A DNA stretch of 64,000 nt from Maribacter algicola (GTDB taxonomy: Bacteria; Bacteroidota; Bacteroidia; Flavobacteriales; Flavobacteriaceae). The notes below the pieces were generated by a model. That model did no database searches and had not been told where the DNA came from. It worked only from the letters and a program-made list of their open reading frames with translations. Position numbers and translations under genes: made by a program. Below are positions 52,415 to 61,506 of this stretch, piece after piece. The stretch is from positions 620,001 through 684,000 of the forward strand of contig NZ_QUSX01000001.1 in assembly GCF_003933245.1 (NCBI RefSeq), in the 5' to 3' direction. How positions within the stretch are numbered: position 1 is the stretch's first letter; each line of letters starts with the position of its first letter.

Positions 52415-54280
52415 ATGGTTAATATAAGGACCTTAGTTGGCTCAAAAATCTATCTCAAATTACTACCTCTTCATTTTTTACTTATAAGTGTTGGCCTGAG
52501 GGGACAACAAAATAAAATTGATAGCCTTAATACTGAGCTTGAAAAAAATCAATCGACAGGGAACCAACAAACAATTTCTGAAAATTTAAGAGCACTGGGA
52601 GTAGCTTATTTTGAAAAAGGGGACTATGCTACCGCGACCGGTTTCTATCAAAAAGGACTAGAGGTAAGTAAGGAAATTGGGGATGAACGCATGCAATCTC
52701 GATGCCTAATGAACATTGGCAATATTTATTTAGTTCAAGACAATTACCCTATTGCCTTGGAATACTATAACAAATCTTTGTCCATCAATGAAAGAATTAA
52801 GGATACTACATTGATTTCCTTATCCTTAAATAATATGGGAATCCTTTACACAAATTTGGAAAACTTTGACAAAGCCTTGGCCTTTTCTGAGAGAGCACTG
52901 GAAATTCAAAAAAAACTAGGTAATGAACAGCGAGTTGCGGAAACATCAATCTCATTGGGGTTACTACATATAAAACTAAAGAACTATCACGAAGCACTTA
53001 GATATGCCAAAAATGCCCATGTAATCTCTGAAAGCATAGGAAATGATTTTATCAATGGTTTTGCCTTAAACAATATCGGCTTTGCTTATTTACATTTGAA
53101 AGATTACCAAAAAGCTTTGTTTAATTACGAAATGGCATGTCAAATCAATATCAAATATAGTCAGAGAGCATTGGCAGGCTCATATTTTGGATTAGCAAAA
53201 GTGAATACACTACTTGAAAAGTACGAAATAGCCTTAGTAAATGCCATAATAAGTAAGAAGATGTTGACTGAAAATAATATGACTACCTTATTAAGGGATG
53301 TTGAAGAGTTGCTTTCTAACATATACTTTCATTTAGGCGACTACAAAAAAGCTCTAGAAAGCCATCAGCAATTCAAAATATTGAACGACAGTCTTTTCAA
53401 TAAAAAGAGTATCGAAAAGATTGCCCAATTGGAGAGTGAGTATAAATACCAACAAGCATTGGATTCTGCCAGTATCAGGGAACTAAAACTTACAAAAACG
53501 GTCATGACCACCACGCAAGACCTCGCAAAGACCAAACAGAATTACCTGTGGGCCGTTATCGGTATCCTATTAACCTCTATACTATCCGGTTCCTTCGTCT
53601 TCTATCAAAAGTACAAGTCGGTCAAGATCATGAACCAGAATATCGTCACAGAACAAAAATTGTTGCGCTCGCAAATGACGCCCCATTTTATATTCAATTC
53701 ATTATCGATATTGCAGGGAATGATTTTGAACAAAGAAGAGAAAAAATCCATCACCTATCTTTCCAAATTTTCAAAGCTGTTGCGCATCGTTCTGGAGAAC
53801 TCCCGGGACAAGGTCGTTCCCCTAATTCAGGAACTGGATGCCATCGACAATTATATGATCTTGCAAAATTTGGATGCCGACCCGCCCTATGACTATAGCT
53901 TAGTCGTGGACGAAAACATAGACATTAACCATTTTTTGGTTCCGCCCATGCTCATCCAGCCTTTCATAGAAAATGCCATCGAGCATGCGTTCACCCCAGA
54001 TCAAGAACACCGTGAAATATTCGTACATCTTACTTTTGAGCACAAAAAATTATGCTGTACCATAACGGATAATGGTATTGGTATCGATGCCATTTCAAAC
54101 AAAACGAATATCAAAAAGAAATCGCTGGCCACCACCATCACCAAAGAGCGCTTGGAAATGTTGGCCAAGGATTTTAAGACGCCAGGAGGCATCACAATAG
54201 CAGACAGAAAAAATGACAAGGAACGGGGAACACGAGTCACTTTGATAATTCCTTATAAAGTTGATTCCATAACATCCTAA
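52415..54280 (+). CDS. TPR-containing sensor histidine kinase (LytS type), copy 1
   Basis: A 621-residue membrane kinase. Start at ATG 52415 gives a signal peptide (KLLPLHFLLISVGLRGQ); an earlier ATG at 52343 would bury it. TPR units fill about 25-340 (YFEKGDYATATGFYQKGL and following), a membrane helix is at about 395-415 (LWAVIGILLTSILSGSFVFY), and the His-kinase part has RSQMTPHFIFNSLS, with the phospho-accepting His, and the ATP-binding ENAIEHAF and DNGIGID. It senses an unknown signal and phosphorylates the LytTR regulator two genes on. Confidence 0.9.
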   Translation: MVNIRTLVGSKIYLKLLPLHFLLISVGLRGQQNKIDSLNTELEKNQSTGNQQTISENLRALGVAYFEKGDYATATGFYQKGLEVSKEIGDERMQSRCLMNIGNIYLVQDNYPIALEYYNKSLSINERIKDTTLISLSLNNMGILYTNLENFDKALAFSERALEIQKKLGNEQRVAETSISLGLLHIKLKNYHEALRYAKNAHVISESIGNDFINGFALNNIGFAYLHLKDYQKALFNYEMACQINIKYSQRALAGSYFGLAKVNTLLEKYEIALVNAIISKKMLTENNMTTLLRDVEELLSNIYFHLGDYKKALESHQQFKILNDSLFNKKSIEKIAQLESEYKYQQALDSASIRELKLTKTVMTTTQDLAKTKQNYLWAVIGILLTSILSGSFVFYQKYKSVKIMNQNIVTEQKLLRSQMTPHFIFNSLSILQGMILNKEEKKSITYLSKFSKLLRIVLENSRDKVVPLIQELDAIDNYMILQNLDADPPYDYSLVVDENIDINHFLVPPMLIQPFIENAIEHAFTPDQEHREIFVHLTFEHKKLCCTITDNGIGIDAISNKTNIKKKSLATTITKERLEMLAKDFKTPGGITIADRKNDKERGTRVTLIIPYKVDSITS

Positions 54281-54283
54281 AAA

Positions 54284-56479
54284 ATGAACTTGAAATCAAT
54301 TGTTAAAAATAGCATCACTTTTTTTCTTCTTTTCCTTCTTGTGAAGGTTCATGGGCAAAATAAAAAAGTCGATAGCTTAAAAAATGAATTGACACTTCAT
54401 ACCAAAAAAGATACCACAAGGGTGAATCTTTTAAATGACTTGGCCTTTGAAGAACGAAGGGCAAATCCAAATCAAGCTATTGCCTATTTAGACGAATCAG
54501 AAATGATTGCAGAAACTAAAAATTACAGTAAAGGCAGAGCAAAAATTTTATATGTAAGAGGAACTATAGATGCAATTAAAACAAATTACCGCGATGGCTT
54601 TTCAAATTATGAAAAGGCCATTAAACTATATGATTCATTGGGTTTTAACGAAGGAATTGCTGAATGTTATAAAGATATGGGCATCTTTATGTCTCATAAC
54701 GATAACACAGGACGCGCACTAGAGTACTTCGAAAAATCAAAGAAAATTTATAATAAATACGGGAAAGAAGCTGAACTAGCGGAGCTCTACTTTAATATTG
54801 GATGGGCAAATGCTAAGGTTCAAAACTATGATGAAGCTCAAACTAACTACTTAAAAGCAATTGAAATTGTTGAGAAAACTGGCAATAAACAAAGACTGTC
54901 CGCTTGTTGGGGTGCCTTAGCAATAACCTATTCAAATCAGGGCAATTATCCGGCCGCTTTGGATTATTACAATAAATCCTTGTCTTTAGCAGAACGTATT
55001 GATAGTCGGTCTGATATAATTAGCTCAAAAAGTAATATTGCCACTATTTATTATTACCTAAAAAACTATGATAAAGCCATAGAGATATTTAATGAAACCC
55101 TAAAATATCAAAAGGATGACTATAATGTTTCTAGTGCATATACTTTAAATAATATTGGTTTAGCTTATAAGGAAAAAGGTGACAGCCAAAGCGCCTATGA
55201 CTACTTTAACAAAGCCAATGCTTTATTTAAGGAGATAAATAATAGGACCGGAGTAGCATATTCCCTAAACAACATTGGGGATATATATTTAGAGACCAAA
55301 AAATATAAACAAGCTCTGATTCATTATGAAAATGGAAAAAAGATTTGTTTAGAGATTAAAAACTATAAAGGCTTATGCCATTCGAACCTTGGTTTGGCCA
55401 AGGTATATGAACAAAAACAGAATTTTAATGAAGCATTAATGTTCGCTCTCGAAAGCAAACGCATTTCAGTTAAGCATCAATTATTGAAATATGAAGTTGA
55501 AGTAGAAGAAATAATTTCTGATTTGTACAAAAATATTGGCAATTACAAAAAAGCCCTCGAAAGCCATCAACAATTCAAAAAATTGAACGACAGCCTTTTC
55601 AATAAGGAAAATATCGAAAAGATTGCCCAATTGGAGAGTGAGTATAAATACAAACAAGTATTGGATTCTGCCAGTATCAGGGAACTCAAATTGAACAAGA
55701 CCATTTTGAGTACCTCGCAAGATCTGGCAAAGACCAAACAGAATTATCTATGGGCCATTATCGGTATCCTCTTAACCTCCATCTTATCGGGCTCCTTTGT
55801 CTTCTATCAAAAGTACAAGTCGGTCAAGATCATGAACCAGAATATCGTCACAGAACAAAAATTGTTGCGCTCACAAATGACGCCCCACTTTATTTTCAAC
55901 TCGCTTTCGGTCTTGCAGGGAATGATCTTGAACAAGGAGGAGCAGAAATCCATCACCTACCTTTCCAAATTCTCAAAACTGTTGCGCATCGTTCTGGAGA
56001 ACTCCCGGGACAAGGTCGTTCCCCTGATACAGGAACTGGATGCCATTGACAATTACATGATTCTTCAAAATTTGGATGCCGACCCACCCTATGATTATAG
56101 CTTGATCGTGGACGAAAATATAGACATCAACTTGTTTTTGGTCCCACCCATGCTCATCCAGCCTTTCATAGAAAATGCCATCGAGCATGCGTTCACCCCA
56201 GATCAAGAACACCGTGAAATATTCGTACATCTTACTTTTGAGCACAAAGAATTATGCTGTACCATAATGGACAATGGTATTGGTATCGATGCCATTTCAA
56301 ACAAAACGAATATCAAAAAGAAATCGCTGGCCACCACCATCACCAAAGAGCGCTTGGAAATGTTGGCCAAGGATTTTAAGACGCCAGGAGGCATCACAAT
56401 AGCAGACAGAAAAGATGACAAGGAACGGGGAACACGGGTAACTTTGCTTGTTCCATACAAACCAAACGAGGAAACATGA
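54284..56479 (+). CDS. TPR-containing sensor histidine kinase (LytS type), copy 2
   Basis: A 731-residue paralogue of the previous gene, with a longer TPR sensor part (about 30-430, signal peptide ITFFLLFLLVKVHGQ) and a kinase half nearly identical to copy 1 in both protein and DNA. Motifs are as in copy 1. It starts 3 bp after copy 1 and overlaps the regulator gene by 4 bp (ATGA), so the three genes form one operon. Different sensor parts with the same output suggest two inputs to one regulator. Confidence 0.92.
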   Translation: MNLKSIVKNSITFFLLFLLVKVHGQNKKVDSLKNELTLHTKKDTTRVNLLNDLAFEERRANPNQAIAYLDESEMIAETKNYSKGRAKILYVRGTIDAIKTNYRDGFSNYEKAIKLYDSLGFNEGIAECYKDMGIFMSHNDNTGRALEYFEKSKKIYNKYGKEAELAELYFNIGWANAKVQNYDEAQTNYLKAIEIVEKTGNKQRLSACWGALAITYSNQGNYPAALDYYNKSLSLAERIDSRSDIISSKSNIATIYYYLKNYDKAIEIFNETLKYQKDDYNVSSAYTLNNIGLAYKEKGDSQSAYDYFNKANALFKEINNRTGVAYSLNNIGDIYLETKKYKQALIHYENGKKICLEIKNYKGLCHSNLGLAKVYEQKQNFNEALMFALESKRISVKHQLLKYEVEVEEIISDLYKNIGNYKKALESHQQFKKLNDSLFNKENIEKIAQLESEYKYKQVLDSASIRELKLNKTILSTSQDLAKTKQNYLWAIIGILLTSILSGSFVFYQKYKSVKIMNQNIVTEQKLLRSQMTPHFIFNSLSVLQGMILNKEEQKSITYLSKFSKLLRIVLENSRDKVVPLIQELDAIDNYMILQNLDADPPYDYSLIVDENIDINLFLVPPMLIQPFIENAIEHAFTPDQEHREIFVHLTFEHKELCCTIMDNGIGIDAISNKTNIKKKSLATTITKERLEMLAKDFKTPGGITIADRKDDKERGTRVTLLVPYKPNEET

Positions 56480-57213
56480 AAGCACTTATTGTTGAAGACA
56501 AAGCCTATATTCGAAAAGGTTTAATCAATCTTTTGGAATCTGATAACACGGAAGTAGAAATCATAGGGGAATGTGCCTCTGTGAAAGAGGCCGTCGTGGT
56601 CAGTAATGCGTGTAAACCTGAACTGGTGTTTTTGGATATCAACCTTACCGATGGTACGGGGTTCGACTTTCTAGATCAAACGGAGCATCATAGTTTTAAG
56701 ACCATATTCATTACGGCCTATGAAGAATTCGCTCTAAGGGCATTAAAAGCGGGTGCAGTGGATTATCTACTCAAGCCCGTTGATTTTGAGGAATTGCAAG
56801 CCGCTCTTAAAAAGATAAAGTCCTTGCCTATTTCCGAACAAAAAAAGCAATTGCGCACCGCCAAAAAAGTCTGGTATCAAGATGACGCCACCTTGGTGCT
56901 TTCGCTAAGCGATAGTTTTCAGGTCATCAACCTCACAGAACTGTTATATTGTGAGTCCGATAAAGGCTATACCACATTCTACTTGGCCGATAACAAAAAA
57001 TACGTGGCCTCCAAACCGTTGAAGGAATACGAAGAAAAATTGGAAACGGCCAACTTCACCAGGCCCCATCAATCCTTTATGGTGAACTTAAAGTTCATTG
57101 ATAAGTACGATAAGTCCGGAATCATCTATCTAAAAAACGGAAAAAAGATTCCCGTTTCCTCCCGAAAAAAGGACGCCTTTATTACTACATTCCTACGTTT
57201 CAATAGTCATTAA
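56476..57213 (+). CDS. LytTR-type response regulator
   Basis: A 245-residue cytosolic regulator. Receiver domain (1-120) has the acidic pair near Glu7-Asp8, the phospho-acceptor Asp54 in LVFLDINLTDG, and Lys in LLKPVDF. The LytTR DNA-binding domain (about 145-243) has ELLYCESDKGYTTFYL, RPHQSFMVNLKFID and KIPVSSRKK. It should be phosphorylated by both kinases encoded upstream. Confidence 0.95.
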   Translation: MKALIVEDKAYIRKGLINLLESDNTEVEIIGECASVKEAVVVSNACKPELVFLDINLTDGTGFDFLDQTEHHSFKTIFITAYEEFALRALKAGAVDYLLKPVDFEELQAALKKIKSLPISEQKKQLRTAKKVWYQDDATLVLSLSDSFQVINLTELLYCESDKGYTTFYLADNKKYVASKPLKEYEEKLETANFTRPHQSFMVNLKFIDKYDKSGIIYLKNGKKIPVSSRKKDAFITTFLRFNSH

Positions 57214-57273
57214 TAAGACTTGTTTTTAGCTATTTTTTGACTCTTTTCCTTCTCTTCAAAAAACGGAAATAGG

Positions 57274-57319
57274 TTGGTATCCAACACATTTACTTTGGGG
57301 TAGCACACAAAAACATTGG
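57274..57319. promoter_or_regulatory. Candidate LytTR site array downstream of the regulator gene
   Basis: TTGG recurs at 57274, 57295 and 57316, exactly 21 bp apart (TTGGTAT, TTGGGGT, TTGGTAG). A -7-like CATCTTTA lies at 57346-57353. The box is short, so this could be chance. Confidence 0.35.
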
Positions 57320-57433
57320 TAGTTTTTTTGGAATTCCCCTTGCCCCATCTTTACCCTACAAATACCATTTCTTGATGGGTTGAAGAAGGTGAAAAAACCT
57401 CCACGTGTCAGGATACAAACAAATCAAACAACA

Positions 57434-57649
57434 ATGGAAAACATCAAATCAAAATTGGGCCAAGGAGGCCTTGTTCTCGCGGCAATGGGTATTATATCCG
57501 CCGTATTGTCCATTTTCAACTACAACATTAGGCTCTTGGCCTGGATAGACATTTGGGGCAGCACCATGGGCTGGATCTTAAGAATTGTCCTTGTAATAGC
57601 GGGCGGTGCATTGTTCTTTTTATTTGGAAGAGAAGAAGCAGAAGAATAA
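57434..57649 (+). CDS. Small two-helix membrane protein, function unknown
   Basis: A 71-residue protein with two membrane segments (GLVLAAMGIISAVLSIF and GWILRIVLVIAGGALFFLFG) and an acidic C terminus. ATG at 57434 chosen. Not recognised. 16 bp before the next gene and likely co-transcribed with it. Confidence 0.65.
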   Translation: MENIKSKLGQGGLVLAAMGIISAVLSIFNYNIRLLAWIDIWGSTMGWILRIVLVIAGGALFFLFGREEAEE

Positions 57650-57665
57650 CATAAAATTATTTAAG

Positions 57666-58235
57666 ATGAAACATGTAAAACAGATTTTAGCCCTATTGGT
57701 TTTTGGAATATCCCTTGGTTCCTGCGGCGGCGGCGCGGCTAAACAACCTGCTACGGCCCAAGGCTTTGCCGAGATCGAACAAGAACTGAAAAACGAATTT
57801 GGCGACAAAGCCTATTATACGGAATTGACCATTATCTATAATGAATCCATTGGCAATAGTGTGTCGACAACAGTTACAGATGACCCGGAATCCATGAAAA
57901 TGGGACAATGGACGTACTCCATGGAAAGATGGAACCAAACCTCGGAAATAACCCTCGAAGTGCCTGAAGGTACCAAGGCGGCCGATTTCATGTTCCAATT
58001 GGGTGAAAAAATCGGTCTTAAGAAGTTGGGCGCACTCGTTGAAAAATCCAAGGAGCAGCTAAAGGCCGATAAAGCTATCGACAACCCTCGTTTTGAAATG
58101 GCCTTCATAAAATATCCAAAAAACGGAGATATTGAGGCTGCGGAATACATCGTAAAACTTCAGCCCGAAAACGGAGGCACTTCGTTCACCTTTAACTATC
58201 AATTAGACGGTTCATTCATTGAGATGGACTACTAA
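57666..58235 (+). CDS. Small lipoprotein, function unknown
   Basis: A 189-residue lipoprotein: signal peptide with ISLGSCGGG, then a mixed alpha/beta domain. It is acidic and without Cys in the mature part after the lipid site. ATG at 57666 is fixed by the signal peptide. Not recognised as a named family. Followed by the cadherin-like lipoprotein gene after 49 bp. Confidence 0.75.
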   Translation: MKHVKQILALLVFGISLGSCGGGAAKQPATAQGFAEIEQELKNEFGDKAYYTELTIIYNESIGNSVSTTVTDDPESMKMGQWTYSMERWNQTSEITLEVPEGTKAADFMFQLGEKIGLKKLGALVEKSKEQLKADKAIDNPRFEMAFIKYPKNGDIEAAEYIVKLQPENGGTSFTFNYQLDGSFIEMDY

Positions 58236-58284
58236 AAATTCATTCATTTCCTCGAATTCAAAAACCTATCAAAGCAAAACTATT

Positions 58285-59232
58285 ATGCGACATTTTTTTA
58301 AATCAAACATCTTTATCCTTTTGACCATTGTACTTCATATTTCCTGTAGCAGTGACGATGGCACCGTGGTGGTAAACCTTCAAGATTTAACGGTATCCTT
58401 GGATGAAAATCCTGCAAATGGTGATGCTGTGGGAACGGTACAATCCGACGCGCCCACTGCCAATTTCAGCATTACCTCTCAAACTCCAGCAGGAGCTTTG
58501 GGCATAGATGCCACCACAGGTGAACTGACGGTATCGAATACCTCAATATTCGATTTTGAAACGAATCCCGTGATAACGGCTAGTGTTACAGCCGATAATG
58601 CGGCCAATCCGGCCATAATCACCATCGACCTGAACGATTTGTTCGAATCCTCAGCACCTGGCAATACCAATACGGAATTTGTGATCGGTTCTGATGCCTA
58701 CGTTACGCCAAAAGCCTATCTATTGGTAGACGATGCCTCTCTCGATGGCGAATACGACCGCGAATTCACTTTTGTGTTTACGGATGGGGATATCATTGAG
58801 GATGCCGCCAATGAAATCGCTTTTGAAACGACAACGACAGTTTTTACAAAAGTAACTTGTAACCTGGTTTTTACTAGTCCTACCTTGGCTGCGACACCAT
58901 TTTTTGTTTGGGACCCACAGACCAATCCCAATGGGTTCGTTTCCATCGTCATGAGTGGTAACAATTATTCAAGATACGGGGTAAGTAGTTTTACAAATAC
59001 ACTTTCCGTGGGCAGCCAAACCTTTGGACAACCAGCGGATGGTACCTTGCTCAATCACACTGCCTTGCCCCAAGGTAGCGGCCCTACCAATTTGCTCACG
59101 ATCAACGCACGAACGTTCGACCTAAATGCCATGACAGGCACCATTGATTGTAGTTACTCCTATGTAGATGATAATGGTGAAACGGTCACAGGGGTTTTCG
59201 TCGGCAATTATGAAATCCTAACCGCATTTTAA
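58285..59232 (+). CDS. Lipoprotein with one cadherin-like repeat
   Basis: A 315-residue lipoprotein (LLTIVLHISCSSDDG). Residues about 30-120 form one cadherin-like unit with SLDENPANG, TGELTVS and FDFETNP. The rest is a beta-rich domain of unknown type with paired-strand runs (TVFTKVTCNLVF). The same repeat occurs four times in the next gene, 38 bp away, so the two are related surface proteins. Confidence 0.78.
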   Translation: MRHFFKSNIFILLTIVLHISCSSDDGTVVVNLQDLTVSLDENPANGDAVGTVQSDAPTANFSITSQTPAGALGIDATTGELTVSNTSIFDFETNPVITASVTADNAANPAIITIDLNDLFESSAPGNTNTEFVIGSDAYVTPKAYLLVDDASLDGEYDREFTFVFTDGDIIEDAANEIAFETTTTVFTKVTCNLVFTSPTLAATPFFVWDPQTNPNGFVSIVMSGNNYSRYGVSSFTNTLSVGSQTFGQPADGTLLNHTALPQGSGPTNLLTINARTFDLNAMTGTIDCSYSYVDDNGETVTGVFVGNYEILTAF

Positions 59233-59270
59233 TTTCTATGAAAAACTATTTTACTGATAAACCTAAAACC

Positions 59271-60974
59271 ATGATAAAACAAATTCAAAACCTAAAGATA
59301 TATCTAGCCTTGGTATTGCTTATCGCAGTGGGCTGTAACAAGGACGATGACCAACCTAGCTCCGTAAATCTCCAGAATTTGGAGGTATCCATGGATGAAA
59401 ACCCAAGTAATGGGGAAACCGTAGGTACCATTCAAACAACCGAGGGTGCTGCCATAAATTTTAGCATAAGTTCCCAATCACCTTCCGGAGCATTAAGCAT
59501 AGATAGCGCTTCTGGAGAACTTACAGTTGCAAATGCATCATTATTCGATTTTGAAACGAATCCTACAATCACAGCGATAGTCACCGCTGACAATGCAGAA
59601 AATTCAGTAACCGTGACCATTACACTTAACAATACCAACGAAGTTACCGCACAGAATTTGGCAGTGACCATTGATGAAAACCCTACAATCGGACAAGTCC
59701 TTGGTAGTATACAAACTATGGGCAATGCCTCCGTTTTTACAATAACAGCGCAATCACCGGCCGGTGCCATGGACATTGATTCGGCCACGGGGGAACTGAC
59801 CGTAGCGGATGCTGCCGCTTTTAATTTTGAAACGAATCCGACGCTTACCGCCACAGTTACTATCGAGGATGCCCAGAACCCTGTTACCGTAACCGTTACA
59901 CTTACCGATGTCCTTGAAATAACGGCCCAGGACTTTACGGTTGCCGTGGATGAAAATCCAACGGATGGTCAGGTTTTGGGCACGGTACAGACAAATGGCA
60001 ACGGTACATTGGATTTTTCAATTACCTCGCAAACACCAACGGGGGCGATGGCCATTAACGCCACTACGGGAGAATTGACCGTCATTGACCCAAACCTATT
60101 CGATTTTGAAACCAATCCAGTGATTACCGCAGAAATTTCAGTAACGGATGGGGTAGAGACAACTTCCTCAACCGCTACCGTCAATGTAAACGATGTGGAT
60201 GAGGTATCGGCACAAAATACGGATATGAACATTGACGAGAACCCATCCAACGGCGATGTCATTGGAACCTTACAGGCCAGCGGATCCAATTTGACCTATA
60301 CCATTACGTTCCAGAATCCAGCAGGAGCATTTGCGATCAACCAAAGTACGGGGGAACTTTCCGTTGCGGACGAAACCCTTTTCGATTTTGAGACCAATCC
60401 CAATATGCTGGCGACCATCTCGGTAAGTAATGGTATCCAAATGGTATCTGCCAATGCCATGGTGAGCCTAAACGATGTAAACGAAGTTGGTGAATATAAA
60501 TATGGGGGCGTTATCTTTTGGATAGACCCGGCTAGTAACAACAGTGAAGGATTGGTAGTTGCGGTAAGTAATCAATTTTATTCAGGAACGTGGGGTTGTA
60601 CAGGTACTGTTACTGGTGCCACGGGAACGGCAATAGGCACTGGATCATCAAATACAGCGGCAATAGTTTCGTCAGGTTGTGGAACTTCGGGAAGTGTAAT
60701 TGAACAGATTGCGAATTTAGATTTAAACGGATATGATGATTGGTTTTTGCCTAGTGAAGATGAGTTGACCGAAATATATACAAATATAAGTATCGTAAAC
60801 ACCACAACTACCGCAAATGGAGGACAATTAACATATCAATTTCATTGGAGTTCTACAGAGATTAACACCACCGCCGCAAGACTGGTCAATCTTACTACCG
60901 GTGTAGTAGGTGGTAGTGGTAAAGATGGAAACATATACTTTGCGAAACCAGTAAGAGCCTGGACAGATTTTTAA
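59271..60974 (+). CDS. Surface lipoprotein with four cadherin-like repeats and a DUF1566 domain
   Basis: A 567-residue lipoprotein (LLIAVGCNKDDD). Four cadherin-like units of about 90 residues each carry the DENPxxG, TGELTVxD and FDFETNP signatures; the C-terminal 150 residues carry GLVVAVS and DDWFLPSEDELTEIY, as in DUF1566 (Lcl C-terminal) domains. ATG at 59271 is chosen for the signal peptide; one at 59238 is possible. Its role is probably adhesion or surface binding. Confidence 0.82.
   Translation: MIKQIQNLKIYLALVLLIAVGCNKDDDQPSSVNLQNLEVSMDENPSNGETVGTIQTTEGAAINFSISSQSPSGALSIDSASGELTVANASLFDFETNPTITAIVTADNAENSVTVTITLNNTNEVTAQNLAVTIDENPTIGQVLGSIQTMGNASVFTITAQSPAGAMDIDSATGELTVADAAAFNFETNPTLTATVTIEDAQNPVTVTVTLTDVLEITAQDFTVAVDENPTDGQVLGTVQTNGNGTLDFSITSQTPTGAMAINATTGELTVIDPNLFDFETNPVITAEISVTDGVETTSSTATVNVNDVDEVSAQNTDMNIDENPSNGDVIGTLQASGSNLTYTITFQNPAGAFAINQSTGELSVADETLFDFETNPNMLATISVSNGIQMVSANAMVSLNDVNEVGEYKYGGVIFWIDPASNNSEGLVVAVSNQFYSGTWGCTGTVTGATGTAIGTGSSNTAAIVSSGCGTSGSVIEQIANLDLNGYDDWFLPSEDELTEIYTNISIVNTTTTANGGQLTYQFHWSSTEINTTAARLVNLTTGVVGGSGKDGNIYFAKPVRAWTDF
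59346..60490 (+). repeat. Four tandem cadherin-like coding repeats
   Basis: Units of about 270-290 bp whose DENP motif starts recur four times within 59271-60974; a fifth homologous unit is in the preceding gene. Confidence 0.75.
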
Positions 60975-61004
60975 AACCCTACTATTCTTCAAAACTAAAA
61001 TAAA

Positions 61005-61034
61005 AACCACGCTTCGGTCAAACGTAGCGTGGTT
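61005..61034 (+). terminator. Hairpin between the cadherin-like gene and the next gene
   Basis: AACCACGCT / AGCGTGGTT, 9-bp stem with a 12-base loop. It is 30 bp after the stop and lacks a T run, so it may be a weak terminator or a leader structure of the following gene. Confidence 0.45.
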
Positions 61035-61058
61035 CCATATCCCTTAAAACAAACCAAA

Positions 61059-61442
61059 ATGGAATCATTACTTAAAATTCAAGACCAATACAATTCACTG
61101 GATAGCCTTAGGACTTTCATTAAGACACAAACAAACTACGATTGCTCTATCGAATACGATATTTGGGAAGGCACTATCGACGCCAATGGGCAAATGGCCC
61201 AATGCCTGGTCATCAAAAAAAGCAGCATGCACGCCGTAAAGGCCCTTTTTGTAAATGACAACACTTTAAAAGTCAGTCATTTTATACCCAATAAGGTATT
61301 GAACGCCTATTTCGGTAAAAGCGTAAAAGCCTATAGGAGTGTTTTAGAAATTGCAGGGGAAGCCATTAAAAACGCCGTATTAAAAGGTTCGCAACAAAAG
61401 GCCTTCGACGAATTAGAAAAGTTGGTAGCCAAAGCAGCCTAG
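61059..61442 (+). CDS. Small soluble protein of the protease cassette, function unknown
   Basis: A 127-residue protein without signal peptide or membrane helix: an N-terminal helix (ESLLKIQDQYNSLDSLRTFIK), a beta sheet, and a C-terminal helix pair. ATG at 61059 chosen. Not recognised. It lies 64 bp before the 401-residue gene, and its role is inferred only from its place. Confidence 0.6.
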   Translation: MESLLKIQDQYNSLDSLRTFIKTQTNYDCSIEYDIWEGTIDANGQMAQCLVIKKSSMHAVKALFVNDNTLKVSHFIPNKVLNAYFGKSVKAYRSVLEIAGEAIKNAVLKGSQQKAFDELEKLVAKAA

Positions 61443-61506
61443 CCAACCAATTTGGCCAATGCCAAAATCACTTACATAAAACGAACCAAGCATAGCAGAG
61501 ATAACA

